From assembly GCF_037975245.1 (NCBI RefSeq), contig NC_092573.1, positions 15,798,265 to 15,860,264 of the forward strand: a stretch of DNA of 62,000 nucleotides, given 5' to 3'. This DNA is from Apostichopus japonicus (taxonomy: Eukaryota > Echinodermata > Holothuroidea > Aspidochirotida > Stichopodidae). Below, piece by piece: positions 21,430 to 30,969 of the stretch. A program made the position numbers and the translations under genes. Within the stretch, counting starts at the first letter, position 1, and each line of letters opens with the position of its first letter. The notes beneath the pieces were generated by a model. That model searched no databases, was not told the origin of the DNA, and saw only the letters and a list, made by a program, of their open reading frames with translations.

Positions 21430-24123
21430 CGTCCCCTATACTCGACGATAATAATGGCCTCAGGAAAAACAATGTCTCGTGTAAGTACCATAACATAGAC
21501 TCATAACAATCTGACCCTCATTACGGTATCACTGTACCACCACAACAGTCGTAGCCTAAACAATAAGTTTGACGATATTGACACTTTCATTTCTGTATGA
21601 ATTAATGATTTTACGGCAATTGGATTCACAGAAATCTGGTTCAATGATAATTTTTCTCCCCTCATAGAAATGGATAACTACAAACTTGTTGAAAAACATC
21701 GTGACCATAAACGGGGCGGTGGGGTCTGCCTATGTGTACATAAAGACATAAGTTTTATTTGTAGACCCGACCTATCATTTTTTAACAATTCTATAGAATC
21801 TCTTTTTATATAGGCTATACTCACATAAATTCAAAGGATTCATTTCTAATCGGCATAGTCTACAGACCACCTAGTGATTCTTTAGATGAGTTTAATGTTA
21901 ATCTGGAAAATATTTTCAATATCATTTCGAATAAAAACCGTAAAACCTACACAATGGGTGATTATAATATTGATTTATCGAATGCAATCAAATTAACTAC
22001 GTTTTTAAATATTCTATATTCGAACGGATTCATCCCTACAACAACTGTTCCAACTCGTATTAGTAGTATTACTACAAGCCTGATAGATAACATCATTACA
22101 AATGATGACTCTACGATTACTTCAGGGGTTCTCATCACTGATATAAGTGACCATTTCCCGATATTTCTAAAAGTGGTAGGGAAGAAAACCAGATCTAACA
22201 ACACCATCTATATACGTAATTACAATACTAACAACATAAATCGTTTTACTTCTGGAATAAGGGACACATCTTGGGATAATGTTTTAAACGAAAATGATGT
22301 AAATTCTGCTTATAATACCTGTTTTAATTATCTCAGTTCAACTTATAATAATTGTTTTCCTATTCGCCAATCAGTCCAAAACAGCGTCATAGAAAGAAAC
22401 ACCCCTGGCTTACGAATGGTATTATGACTTCCATTAAAAGGAAGCACAAACTTTACAGACGTCAGTTAAAGTCTCCTACAGTTACAAACAAGTCTATGTA
22501 TACAACGTATCGCAATAAGCTTAACTAAGTAATTAGACTTTTGAAAAAGCTCTATTTTGACAATAAATTTAATGAGAGTAGAAAAAAACATAAACCATAC
22601 ATGGCGTACTATTAATGAGATGTTGCAGATTAACCGTAAAGAATCATCATATCCTGCTGTTTTCAAAGATGGTGACCAAGAAACCAGTGATGAAAATATC
22701 ATTGCGAATAACTTCAACAATTTCTATGTAAATCTTGGACCATCGCTTGCTAGTAAAATAAATAATAAAGGTAAATCACATAAAACCATCCATGATAACA
22801 ATAGTCATTCAATATTCACATTCCCAGTCACAGAAGAAGAACTAATTAAAATCGCAACTTCCAACTTGAAACCCAATAAAGCAGCAGGATATGATCATTT
22901 CAAACCTGGTATATTAAAAAATGTTATTCCTTTTATTGCTAAGCCTTTGAGCCATATATGTAATTTATCATTTAACACTGGCGTATTCCCAGATCAACTT
23001 AAAATGGCAAAGGTTATACCAATCTATAAACAAGGAGCTTGAAATGTATATGAGAATTATCGACCGATTTCATTGCTTTCCTGTTTTTCTAAAATCATAG
23101 AACGACTTCTAATTTTCTTAACCAATATAATATTCTTTGTAAAGAACAGTACGGCTTTCGACCCGAACATTTTACTGAACTGGCTTTGGCAGATGCACTT
23201 AACAGTTTACATACTAGTCTTAATAATGGCAAAAATTGCATAGGTGTATTCCTCGACCTTTCGAAGGCTTTTGACACGATCGATCATACCATCCTTATCA
23301 ATAAATTATTTTCATACGGAAGAGGAACTACTCTCAACTGGCTTGAAAGCTATATTTCGAACAGATATCAGTATACCTTGTATAAAAACTCTAGATCCGA
23401 TCTTGCTAAAATTCGTTGCGGCGTTCCACAGGGATCAGTCTTAGGTCCTTTGTTATTTATTCTATACAGATTAACAATATTTGTCATGTCTCCAAACTAG
23501 CCAAAATCATTCTCTTTGCTGATGACACCAGTATTTTCTTCGAGAGCGACGATATAATAACATTATCTTCCAACGTGTCAATTGGATTAAATAAATTTTG
23601 TAATTCGTTTTCAGCCAATAAATTATCACTAAATGTACAAAAAAGTAATTACCTTTTCTTTAATACTCGCAATACACTAATTTGGAATAAAACTATATGT
23701 ATGGACAGGAAAATAATTAAGCAAGTTTGTTTTTAGGTGTAAATATTTATTGTAAACTGAGCTGACGCAACCATATTTCAACTGTATAGTATAATTGCAC
23801 GGAATGTTGGCATATTATCTAAGAGAAAATATTATCTATCGGAAAACATACTCAGAACACTATACCAGACCCTGATTGTCCCGCATCTCACTTATTGTTC
23901 CATAATTTGGTCTGGCACATACAACACCAACCTTAACAATCTTATAATACTCCAAAAGGCAGCCATTCGCCACATAGCAAACTCAGCCCCACGTGAGCAC
24001 ACCAGTCTCCTATTTAAGAAACTCAACTTACTAAAATTGCACGATCTCAATAAAGTTAAGCTTTCATTATTTGCCTACAAGACCTGGAATGGATTATTAC
24101 CAGCTGCCTTTGATTTTTTTTAA
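21430..24123 (+). pseudogene. LINE ORF2 (endonuclease + reverse transcriptase), broken
   Basis: Begins near ASPILDDNNGLR. The apurinic-type endonuclease is visible as GFTEIWF (catalytic Glu), MGDYNIDLSN and ISDHFPIFL. The RT shows KAAGYDHFKP, LDLSKAFDTIDH, GVPQGSVLGPLLFILY and LFADDTSIFF (catalytic FADD), then the thumb region with LPHLTYCSIIW-like sequence. Reading is interrupted by multiple frameshifts and stops (for example after 22427, 23042, 23500 and 23736), so no active product is possible. Its degree of decay contrasts with the intact LINE at 27148. Confidence 0.9.
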
Positions 24124-24430
24124 CCAGTAACAGAGATGTACATAATCATAACACGAGGTATGCTAATCATGCCCACTATAATCTCTACAATACCACCATT
24201 GGAACTTTAAGCCTACAAAACCGTGCAACAAAAACATGGAATCAGTCAAAAGTCAGTCACATCCTTTAAGAAGTGGTTATGTAAGGAAATAATAACTAGC
24301 TACTGACTACTACCAAGTTATACATGTATGTTATAACTATATATATATATTGTACATTTAATTTGTATTTATATTTTTATTTATGTATATGTATTGATAC
24401 ATATATACATTTTCTTTTCTTTCTTCAGGG

Positions 24431-24471
24431 AGTCTTCCACATTGTTAAGCTTTTAAGCTTTATGGAAGACT
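24431..24471 (+). other. LINE 3'-UTR stem-loop
   Basis: agtcttcca pairs with tggaagact across a loop that itself contains aagcttttaagctt. The same structure is kept in the other family copies (near 42412-42441 with 45648-45670, and near 59158-59195). It may be the element's RT recognition site, by analogy with other LINEs. Confidence 0.75.
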
Positions 24472-24516
24472 TCCCTCCACTTTGCACTTTTGTGGCAAAA
24501 CATATAAATAAATAAA

Positions 24517-25430
24517 TATCTGTCCTATTTTAAAATTCTCTCATTCTCTACATATCGTGTGGTTTAATGTCTTGTTCCGCAGGTACGAGTTTACATGTCC
24601 AGGTACCTACTCATCAACTTTGAACTTGATCGGACTTACGATCTCGGAGCTCGCGACACACTGTGTTGCTCACTCACACACACCCCAATTACATACTTGG
24701 GACTAGGTTTCTTACAGTCAGTAGTATGACACCAAAAAATGTCACAGATCTGAAGGCAGAGAACATATAATTGGTTCACACTTGTGTCATACATGTGTGA
24801 AAACACGAATTGTTGTATATAAAGTGATGCATACTAATAAGAAACAGATCCGTATGTAGCGAGCGTTTGGCCAACTAGGCAGCCGGATTTGGATTGATCG
24901 AGAGGGACAAAGCCCACACAAGGCGGCAAATTAGGTCCACTTAAAACGTCTAGCATCAGTCGACGCGACCACATGGTATGTAAAACACATAGGCCTACTC
25001 TTCTATTGTTCACGAACGAAACCTTTTCGCCAGATATATATAGAAAAATCGTAACAAATGCCTTGTCGCGCCGCCTGGGGTGCAGCAATCGACGGGAAAA
25101 TGAAACCCGTATGCATGGTTGTCCTACTAATCAAGCTGTAGGAGGTGGGCTTATAGCTAGTTAATTTAACATTTTGGTTATCTTAATTTCGTTTTCGCAA
25201 ACCCCAGCGTTGTTTTTGAGAGATGGTCAAATATTAAAATCGCTTCCTTAATGATGAGGCGTATTCAGTCCAGCAATAATGATATTGAAAAGTCAAAACT
25301 TGGTTTTCTACCAAATGCCAATTCAAATGGGCTATGGTCACCAAGCTGGGAGGAAGAAAAGGAGTAATGAGCGTATGCAGTTGTATGAGCATCTGTCTCG
25401 AATTGATTTAAATTGAACTTCAGGAAGTTC
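24517..25430. other. Intergenic, nothing recognised
   Basis: Only short open frames without family features were found, and no repeats shared with the rest of the window were noticed. Confidence 0.4.
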
Positions 25431-25860
25431 GAAACAGTTTGGATGTGTCTTTAAACTTGTATACTGCCGTGGTTACAAACGCTCATTACTCATTGAATGC
25501 ATGGCAACGAAATTCTACTAACATAACTTTAAAGGAAGCTGCGGCATCTTTAATTAACATGGAGGGTGGTCCGAATATCGTCACAATCTTTTCTAAAATC
25601 GCTTACCATATTTTGAATGAAACTCATTCTACAAATCGGGTTATTTCGTCACAACCGACCATTAATTGCGTTGTACCCTGATACAGTTTCTACCATAGAT
25701 TTAAAATCAAGGTTGATCTTATCAAAAGGTCGGTAACTGTCGGCGATTCGTGTTTGAAATTGTCTCAATTTGTCTGGCTTGGCTTTGTTCAGAAACGCTA
25801 TAATGTAATTGTTGATGCGTTGGAACATATCACGCATAAAGAAGTACTGCCGTATTGTAA
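25431..25860. other. Possible exon region, strand unresolved
   Basis: On the plus strand, an acceptor-like gaacttcag is followed by an open frame (LDVSLNLYTAVVTNAHYSLN onward) that ends in TGA at about 25681. On the minus strand, 25649-25837 reads MFQRINNYIIAFLNKAKPDK and RQFQTRIADSYRPFDKINLD, which looks protein-like and has basic and amphipathic composition. I do not recognise either family. At most one is real. Confidence 0.25.
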
Positions 25861-26166
25861 GGTATGTTGATACTTAGAGATGATTTTATCGACCCTGGTT
25901 TCCGGTATTTCCAGCTGTAAGATCACTATTAATTTAGGTCTGTCATGGAAAGAAAGACGACACTAGAGTCCGTCACACATGAGAAATTCTTCAGCTCTCG
26001 AGCGAATATTATCTAAGCTAAATAATCTTATATTGACTGAAAGAAAGGACACATTTCTTGTTGAATTTTTAATTCATTTTTATAAAGTGATATATTATAG
26101 TCACCAATGATTTCAGCCCTTATCTTTTTCATAAGTTACTCAATATTCTTTTGTTTCGAAACGTGA

Positions 26167-26250
26167 CTGTATTTGATATCAGCTACGTCAGACACTAAAG
26201 ATTTAAGTGACTGTATTTAATATCAGCTACGTCAGACACCAAAGATTTCA
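26167..26250 (+). repeat. 43-bp tandem duplication
   Basis: gatatcagctacgtcagaca(c) plus aaagattt occurs twice in a row, with about 43 bp between starts and very few differences. Confidence 0.9.
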
Positions 26251-26541
26251 ATGGAGCATACAATTCAGAAGGAGAATCTCTATATTTTTTTCTTCAACAA
26301 CTCTATCAACAACACGTGGCTTTACTGGATTACGTTTAATTTCATTTTCACCGAGTTGCGGTAAATAGGGCAGATCTGGAAGATGAGCCGATTTTGTTGA
26401 TCTAGCAGATGCGACGTGTTCAGATTTCGTATTCGTCTTCAAGTTCAATCGTACAAAGATTACAAAAGAAAAGTTACCGGTACTCTTAGTGAATTGTTTA
26501 AAACTAACTCCATAAATTAACCAGAAGGAAACCCCATCCAT
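26248..26541 (-). other. Unrecognised minus-strand open frame
   Basis: A 97-codon frame with a hydrophobic N-terminus and a basic, serine- and proline-containing C-terminal half (PDLPYLPQLGENEIK). No family was recognised, and nearby splice signals or conservation could not be tested. It could be chance. Confidence 0.2.
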
Positions 26542-26827
26542 CGGTTACTTGCCTTTAAATACATTCCAAATGCAGCACAAGAGTAGCTTGCAAGCTAGTA
26601 ACCCTGCAGGCTGAGGTTAGTTCTGCAGATGGAGAGCAGTATAAATCTAAACAGAATCAGTGCTTAAATGGTTTGTTGACAGGGAATCGTGTGACACAAA
26701 CCACAACGATGACAGAGGGACATTCTTTGATGTTGGTAATTTATTTTGCATGGTCACTCAAACAATAAAGAGCTGAATTTGAATTTGTAATAGTTAACCT
26801 GATGAGATTCATTTGATACTTTGACAT

Positions 26828-27110
26828 TGGACCTCTGCTGACCCCTAATGACCTTGATGTCCAACCAAACTAACATGGTTCTTGTACTCACTATATATAA
26901 GAAAGACACACGCGAAATATGAACTATGTGATGTAACCCATTTTGGGGATAACGTGTTTACAAGTTTGTGTTTATAAGGACCTTTGATGACCCACATTAC
27001 CTTGATATTCACCAAAAACAATCAGGGTCTGTACTGATTATAGGAAAGCCATATGCAAAATATTAGATCCAATGAAGTTTCTCATCTGGAGATATCGCGT
27101 TTGCAATTGC
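26828..27110 (+). repeat. Degenerate tandem repeat, unit about 140 bp
   Basis: Two diverged units share ggacct(c/t)tgctgaccc-like, ttaccttgat-like, caccaa, ggaaag(a/c)ca, aaatat and a gatatcgtgttt(a/g)caa-like end. It lies at the start of the segment that is partly repeated at 55.5 kb. Confidence 0.6.
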
Positions 27111-27147
27111 CATGAATAAAAGGTACTACCTCTTAAAGGTGCATGCT

Positions 27148-30100
27148 GTGGCGCTGCTCGCGTGGCGACACAGCTTGCAGTTTCCTCTCGAATTCCATGT
27201 TTCATCGTTCTATTGTCGCTGTTTTATCCACCGAATGCTGTCAATATGTGCTCTAAGTGGATGTTTATCGTTTTGTTGGTTGTGTTTGTGACTGTTTGTA
27301 TCGTTTCCCACGGAAATGGCGAGGTTTTTCATAATGGCCACCGGACAGTCTTCTATTACACTCCATCGGAACTTCGCGCAATCGGTACTAGATGTGCAGT
27401 CGGTACAGGACTACCGGATATGCGATTACCAAAAGAGATGAGGCGACGAAAGCGTGGGAAAGCAGGGGGTGTCAAACGAAGGAATAGTCAGTGTAAGAAC
27501 CGGCCTTATTTACCCTCAATCATAGTGGGAAATGTTCAGTCTCTCAGCAACAAGATGGATGAACTTTGTGCGAGTGTGAGATATTTGTCGGACTTCAGGA
27601 ATACTTGTATTGTGTCGTTCACAGAGACATGGTTGACAGGTAACCATAGTGACGATCATGTTAACATCGACGGATTCCAACTGGTACGTGGTGACAGGGA
27701 TTTGGAAGCGGCTGGTAAATGCAGTGGGGGAGGTGTGTGTGTTTACGTCAACCAGAAGTGGTGTCACCCAAATAATGTGTACAGAAAGGACTATGTTTGC
27801 ACCCCCCACCTGGAAATGTTAACTGTTTCTGTACGGCCATTTTATCTACCGCGGGAGTTCTCACACGTTTTAGTCTGTACTGTTTACATACCGGACAAGT
27901 CCGTTGCCAAGGCGGGTAGTGCTGAGTTGATTAAGGCCATTCAAGATTTGGAAGCTAAAGCCCCTGATGCCCTTATTGTGGTTAATGGAGATTTCAACCA
28001 TGGATCAATGAAACACCGGGGATTACGGTTTTATCAACACGTCAATTGTCCAACACGGGGGGAATCGACTCTGGACCTTTGTTACACCAACGTCAAAGAC
28101 GCTTATGTATCATCCCAGTTGACTAAGCTTGGTGAAGCCGACCATGACCTCGTTCTCCTGTTACCAAAGTACAGGCCTGTCGTCCAGCGTGAAAAGCCGC
28201 GGGTAATTACAATCAAACAATGGTCGGATGATGCCCTGGATCAACTCCAAGACTGTTTTGATCGCACGGACTGGGAAATGTTTGTTGACACTGCCGATGA
28301 TATTCACGAATTAACGGACACCGTCAGCTCCTATATCAAATTTTGTGAGGACGCCATCATTCCCACGAAGAAAGTCAAATGTTACCCCAATAACAAGCCA
28401 TGGATTACTAAAAGGGTGAAACAGTTGATCAATAAGAAGAAACTGATATTCAGAACGGGTTCTAAAAATGACTTGAAGCTAATTCAGAAGGAGATTAACT
28501 CTGTAATCAAACAAGAGAAAGATGCTTATAAACGGAAAATCGAAAATAATTTCACAACAAACAACATTAGGGATGTGTGGACCGGCATGCGTTTGATGAG
28601 CGGTTATACTAACGGTAGCTCGAAGCATTGCTCATTACCAGAATACTCCCAAACCTACGCCAATCAACTGAACTCATTTTATAACCGGTTCGATTGCCAC
28701 GATTTCACGGATGAAATCGAACGTATTCTCAGAGTAACTTCCGGGGAGTCCGCGCCTTTCCTAACCATAACTGAGGATGATGTACTTCGAGATTTCTCCC
28801 GGCTGAACGCATCAAAATCAGCTGGACCGGACAAACTCTCACCGCGAGTTTTGAAACTATGTAACCATCAATTGTCATATATCTTCACTCATATTTTCAA
28901 CTTGTGCTTTAGGACCCAGTGCATCCCTCGCCTATGGAAACAATCCTGTATTATTCCGGTGCCCAAAAAGTCAACTATCACCAGCATGAATGATCTTCGT
29001 CCGGTGGCGCTCACTTCCGTAGCCATGAAATCATGTGAAAGATTTATATTGCAGTATATCAAAAGGCTAACTGTAAACCTAATGGATGATCACCAGTTCG
29101 CATATAGGAAGGGACGCAACACTGACGATGCACTCCTGTTCACATTGGACACATTATACTCCCATCTCGAAGACTCTAAATCTGGTAAAGTCTCCGCTCG
29201 CATCATGTTCTTTGATTTTTCATCTGCTTTTAATACGATGCAACCTCATATTTTAGCTAACGTTTTACTTGGATCTGATGATGTGCCACATGCTTTGGTT
29301 CGATGGGTATTGGACTATCTCACTAACCGCTCACAATTTGTACGTATCGGTCGTGATGTTGTATCTGACATTATGGAATGTAGCACTGGAGCACCACAGG
29401 GCACTGTGTTAGCACCATTCCTATTCACTCTGTATACCTCCGGAATACGCTCCACTGACCTCAGCTGTCCGCTCATCAAGTTCGCGGATGACACTGCTCT
29501 CGTTGGCCGGATTAAAAATGACGATGACCGGATCTACCGTGAACAAATTGCCAATTTTGTTGCTGAATGCGACAGGAATTATCTCCATCTTAACGTCAGC
29601 AAGACGAAGGAACTCATTATAGACTTCCGGAGAGCGAACAAGATAGTGCCCGAACCTGTGGTCATTGACAGTAAGACAGTGGATAGGGTAACTGAGTACA
29701 AATATTTGGGTGTAGTTATGGATGATCAGCTAAAGTGGGATGCACATGTTGAGTATGTTGCCAAACGTTTGAAACCACGAATGTATTGCTTGAGGAAATT
29801 AGTCTCTTTTGACGTGAACCAGAACATTTTATCCATTTTTTACAACTCTATTATTAGTAGTGTTTGGTCATACTGCATAACTTCCTGGGTTGGTAACATA
29901 AATAAGACATCCAAGAAAGTGTTAGATGATACTGTTATACGGGCAGGTAGGGCTGTTGGGAAACGCTTGCCAATGGTTGACGAGGTCTTTGATAGTCGGG
30001 TTAATGATAAGCTTCATTCAGTTCTCAAGGATATCGATCACCCTCTCCACGCTCCATTAAATAATTGTATTATCCCTCGTAGTGGGAGGATGAGACCTCC

Positions 30101-30444
30101 GAAGGCTCATACTAATCGTTACCCCTCATCATTCATGGGACAAGCTGTTAGAATTTTTAATGCATCTTTTAATCGCTAATCTCTTGCCTTTGTCTTTCCT
30201 TCTTTCATTGGGTTCTTATCATATTTACCGTTTGTGATTTGTTTATACTTTTTATTCCTTGCCATTCTGTGAGCTTCGGCCCATCTGTTCCCGTTCCTTG
30301 TTATTAGCATTTCTTATGCTTTTATTGTCCTACTGTTTGTTCTCTTATTGTTGTATAGTATCGTTTTTATATCTTACTGTTTTATCTGCAAGCATGTAAT
30401 TTCCCTATCGGATGCAATAAAGTTTATCTTATCTTATCTTATCT
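27148..30444 (+). mobile_element. Rex1/L2-like LINE, apparently intact
   Basis: The insertion is defined by its empty site: the sister segment at 55505-55520 reads tgcatgcttacgaaaattt without interruption, whereas here gcatgct and cttacgaaaattt are separated by the element. It contains one long ORF, a 3' UTR of about 260 bp with gcaataaagttt, and a (ttatc)n tail. No clear target duplication is seen beyond 2 bp of microhomology. The complete ORF suggests a recent arrival. Confidence 0.88.
27162..30179 (+). CDS. LINE polyprotein: APE-type endonuclease + reverse transcriptase
   Basis: 1005 residues, uninterrupted. Residues 1-60 include a hydrophobic stretch (MFIVLLVVFVTVCIVSHG), then basic KEMRRRKRGKAGGVKRR. 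Endonuclease about 118-335: GNVQSLSNKMDEL, TETW with catalytic Glu155, GDFNH at 276-280 and DHD at 327-329. RT about 550-830: KSAGPDKLSPRVLK, FDFSSAFNTMQP, STGAPQGTVLAPFLF and FADD at 774-777, followed by YKYLGVVMDD and the thumb. The enzyme nicks target DNA and primes reverse transcription there. Sequence style is like vertebrate Rex1/L2-type elements (single ORF, similar N-terminal basic block). The first Met may not be the true start; a Met 29 residues in (before CSKWMFIV) is another candidate. Confidence 0.93.
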   Translation: MATQLAVSSRIPCFIVLLSLFYPPNAVNMCSKWMFIVLLVVFVTVCIVSHGNGEVFHNGHRTVFYYTPSELRAIGTRCAVGTGLPDMRLPKEMRRRKRGKAGGVKRRNSQCKNRPYLPSIIVGNVQSLSNKMDELCASVRYLSDFRNTCIVSFTETWLTGNHSDDHVNIDGFQLVRGDRDLEAAGKCSGGGVCVYVNQKWCHPNNVYRKDYVCTPHLEMLTVSVRPFYLPREFSHVLVCTVYIPDKSVAKAGSAELIKAIQDLEAKAPDALIVVNGDFNHGSMKHRGLRFYQHVNCPTRGESTLDLCYTNVKDAYVSSQLTKLGEADHDLVLLLPKYRPVVQREKPRVITIKQWSDDALDQLQDCFDRTDWEMFVDTADDIHELTDTVSSYIKFCEDAIIPTKKVKCYPNNKPWITKRVKQLINKKKLIFRTGSKNDLKLIQKEINSVIKQEKDAYKRKIENNFTTNNIRDVWTGMRLMSGYTNGSSKHCSLPEYSQTYANQLNSFYNRFDCHDFTDEIERILRVTSGESAPFLTITEDDVLRDFSRLNASKSAGPDKLSPRVLKLCNHQLSYIFTHIFNLCFRTQCIPRLWKQSCIIPVPKKSTITSMNDLRPVALTSVAMKSCERFILQYIKRLTVNLMDDHQFAYRKGRNTDDALLFTLDTLYSHLEDSKSGKVSARIMFFDFSSAFNTMQPHILANVLLGSDDVPHALVRWVLDYLTNRSQFVRIGRDVVSDIMECSTGAPQGTVLAPFLFTLYTSGIRSTDLSCPLIKFADDTALVGRIKNDDDRIYREQIANFVAECDRNYLHLNVSKTKELIIDFRRANKIVPEPVVIDSKTVDRVTEYKYLGVVMDDQLKWDAHVEYVAKRLKPRMYCLRKLVSFDVNQNILSIFYNSIISSVWSYCITSWVGNINKTSKKVLDDTVIRAGRAVGKRLPMVDEVFDSRVNDKLHSVLKDIDHPLHAPLNNCIIPRSGRMRPPKAHTNRYPSSFMGQAVRIFNASFNR

Positions 30445-30446
30445 TA
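30424..30446 (+). repeat. (TTATC)n LINE tail
   Basis: Four or five ttatc units immediately precede the cttacgaaaa flank; simple-repeat tails are typical of this LINE group. Confidence 0.9.
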
Positions 30447-30490
30447 CGAAAATTTAAATGATTTACTTTTTTGGTTTCTGAGATGCACGT

Positions 30491-30739
30491 TGTAGTTTTC
30501 AAATAGACATAGCCATAGGGGGAAATCATTTAGTTGGGTGATGTTGTAAATACACAAGTGCACGTTGAGGGGATAGAGAGACCGAGATGGGTTCTGATAC
30601 CGTTTTTTACCACTCCACTAAAAAGTGCGTAAGAAGACACAGAAATACCTAGTTAATTGTGATCCTTGAAATTGTATTTACAAGAGCCGAATAAAAGAAG
30701 AGAATAAAGATAAATTATACGACTCGTGTCCCTATAACA
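30491..30739 (+). repeat. 5' LTR of BEL/Pao element
   Basis: 249 bp, TGTAG...AACA, with aataaa signals near its 3' end (ccgaataaaagaagagaat). It matches the 3' LTR except for one T. Confidence 0.97.
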
Positions 30740-30969
30740 TTCGTAAAAAACGCCAGAACAGTGAATAAAAGATCATCGAACTGTGCACTAGAAACGTAAT
30801 TACTGTAAGTAGATTATATGTAGCTTATTACGTACTGTTCGCTATGTGATTATAGGCCTTATCGTCTTTCGTGAAACTAATCTACGGTGAACGTAAACAC
30901 TGTGTGCAACATCGCGTTAGTGTAACGTTTATAGGTCAGTTGTAAACAGCGTGTTTTATTGTAGGCCCG
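30740..30969 (+). other. 5' leader of the BEL/Pao element
   Basis: Untranslated leader between the LTR and the long frame. It begins ttcgtaaaaaacgccagaa; no convincing tRNA primer complement was recognised. Confidence 0.6.

Larger units (their letters stand above)
20484..24516 (+). mobile_element. CR1/L2/Jockey-group LINE, decayed copy A
   Basis: Order: ORF1 with zinc knuckles, ORF2 with endonuclease and reverse transcriptase, 3' UTR with a stem-loop, and an (aata)n tail. Several frameshifts and stops make it non-functional. The 5' end is cut by the MITE cluster at 20483. Other copies of the same family lie on the minus strand at 42365-47700 and 59085-62000. The clade within the CR1/L2/Jockey group was not settled. 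Confidence 0.88.

Noticed and set aside
27516-27809. Minus-strand frames inside the LINE and BEL coding regions (also 33303-33632 and 35505-35783)
   Set aside because: They are antisense shadows of long, domain-rich plus-strand frames.
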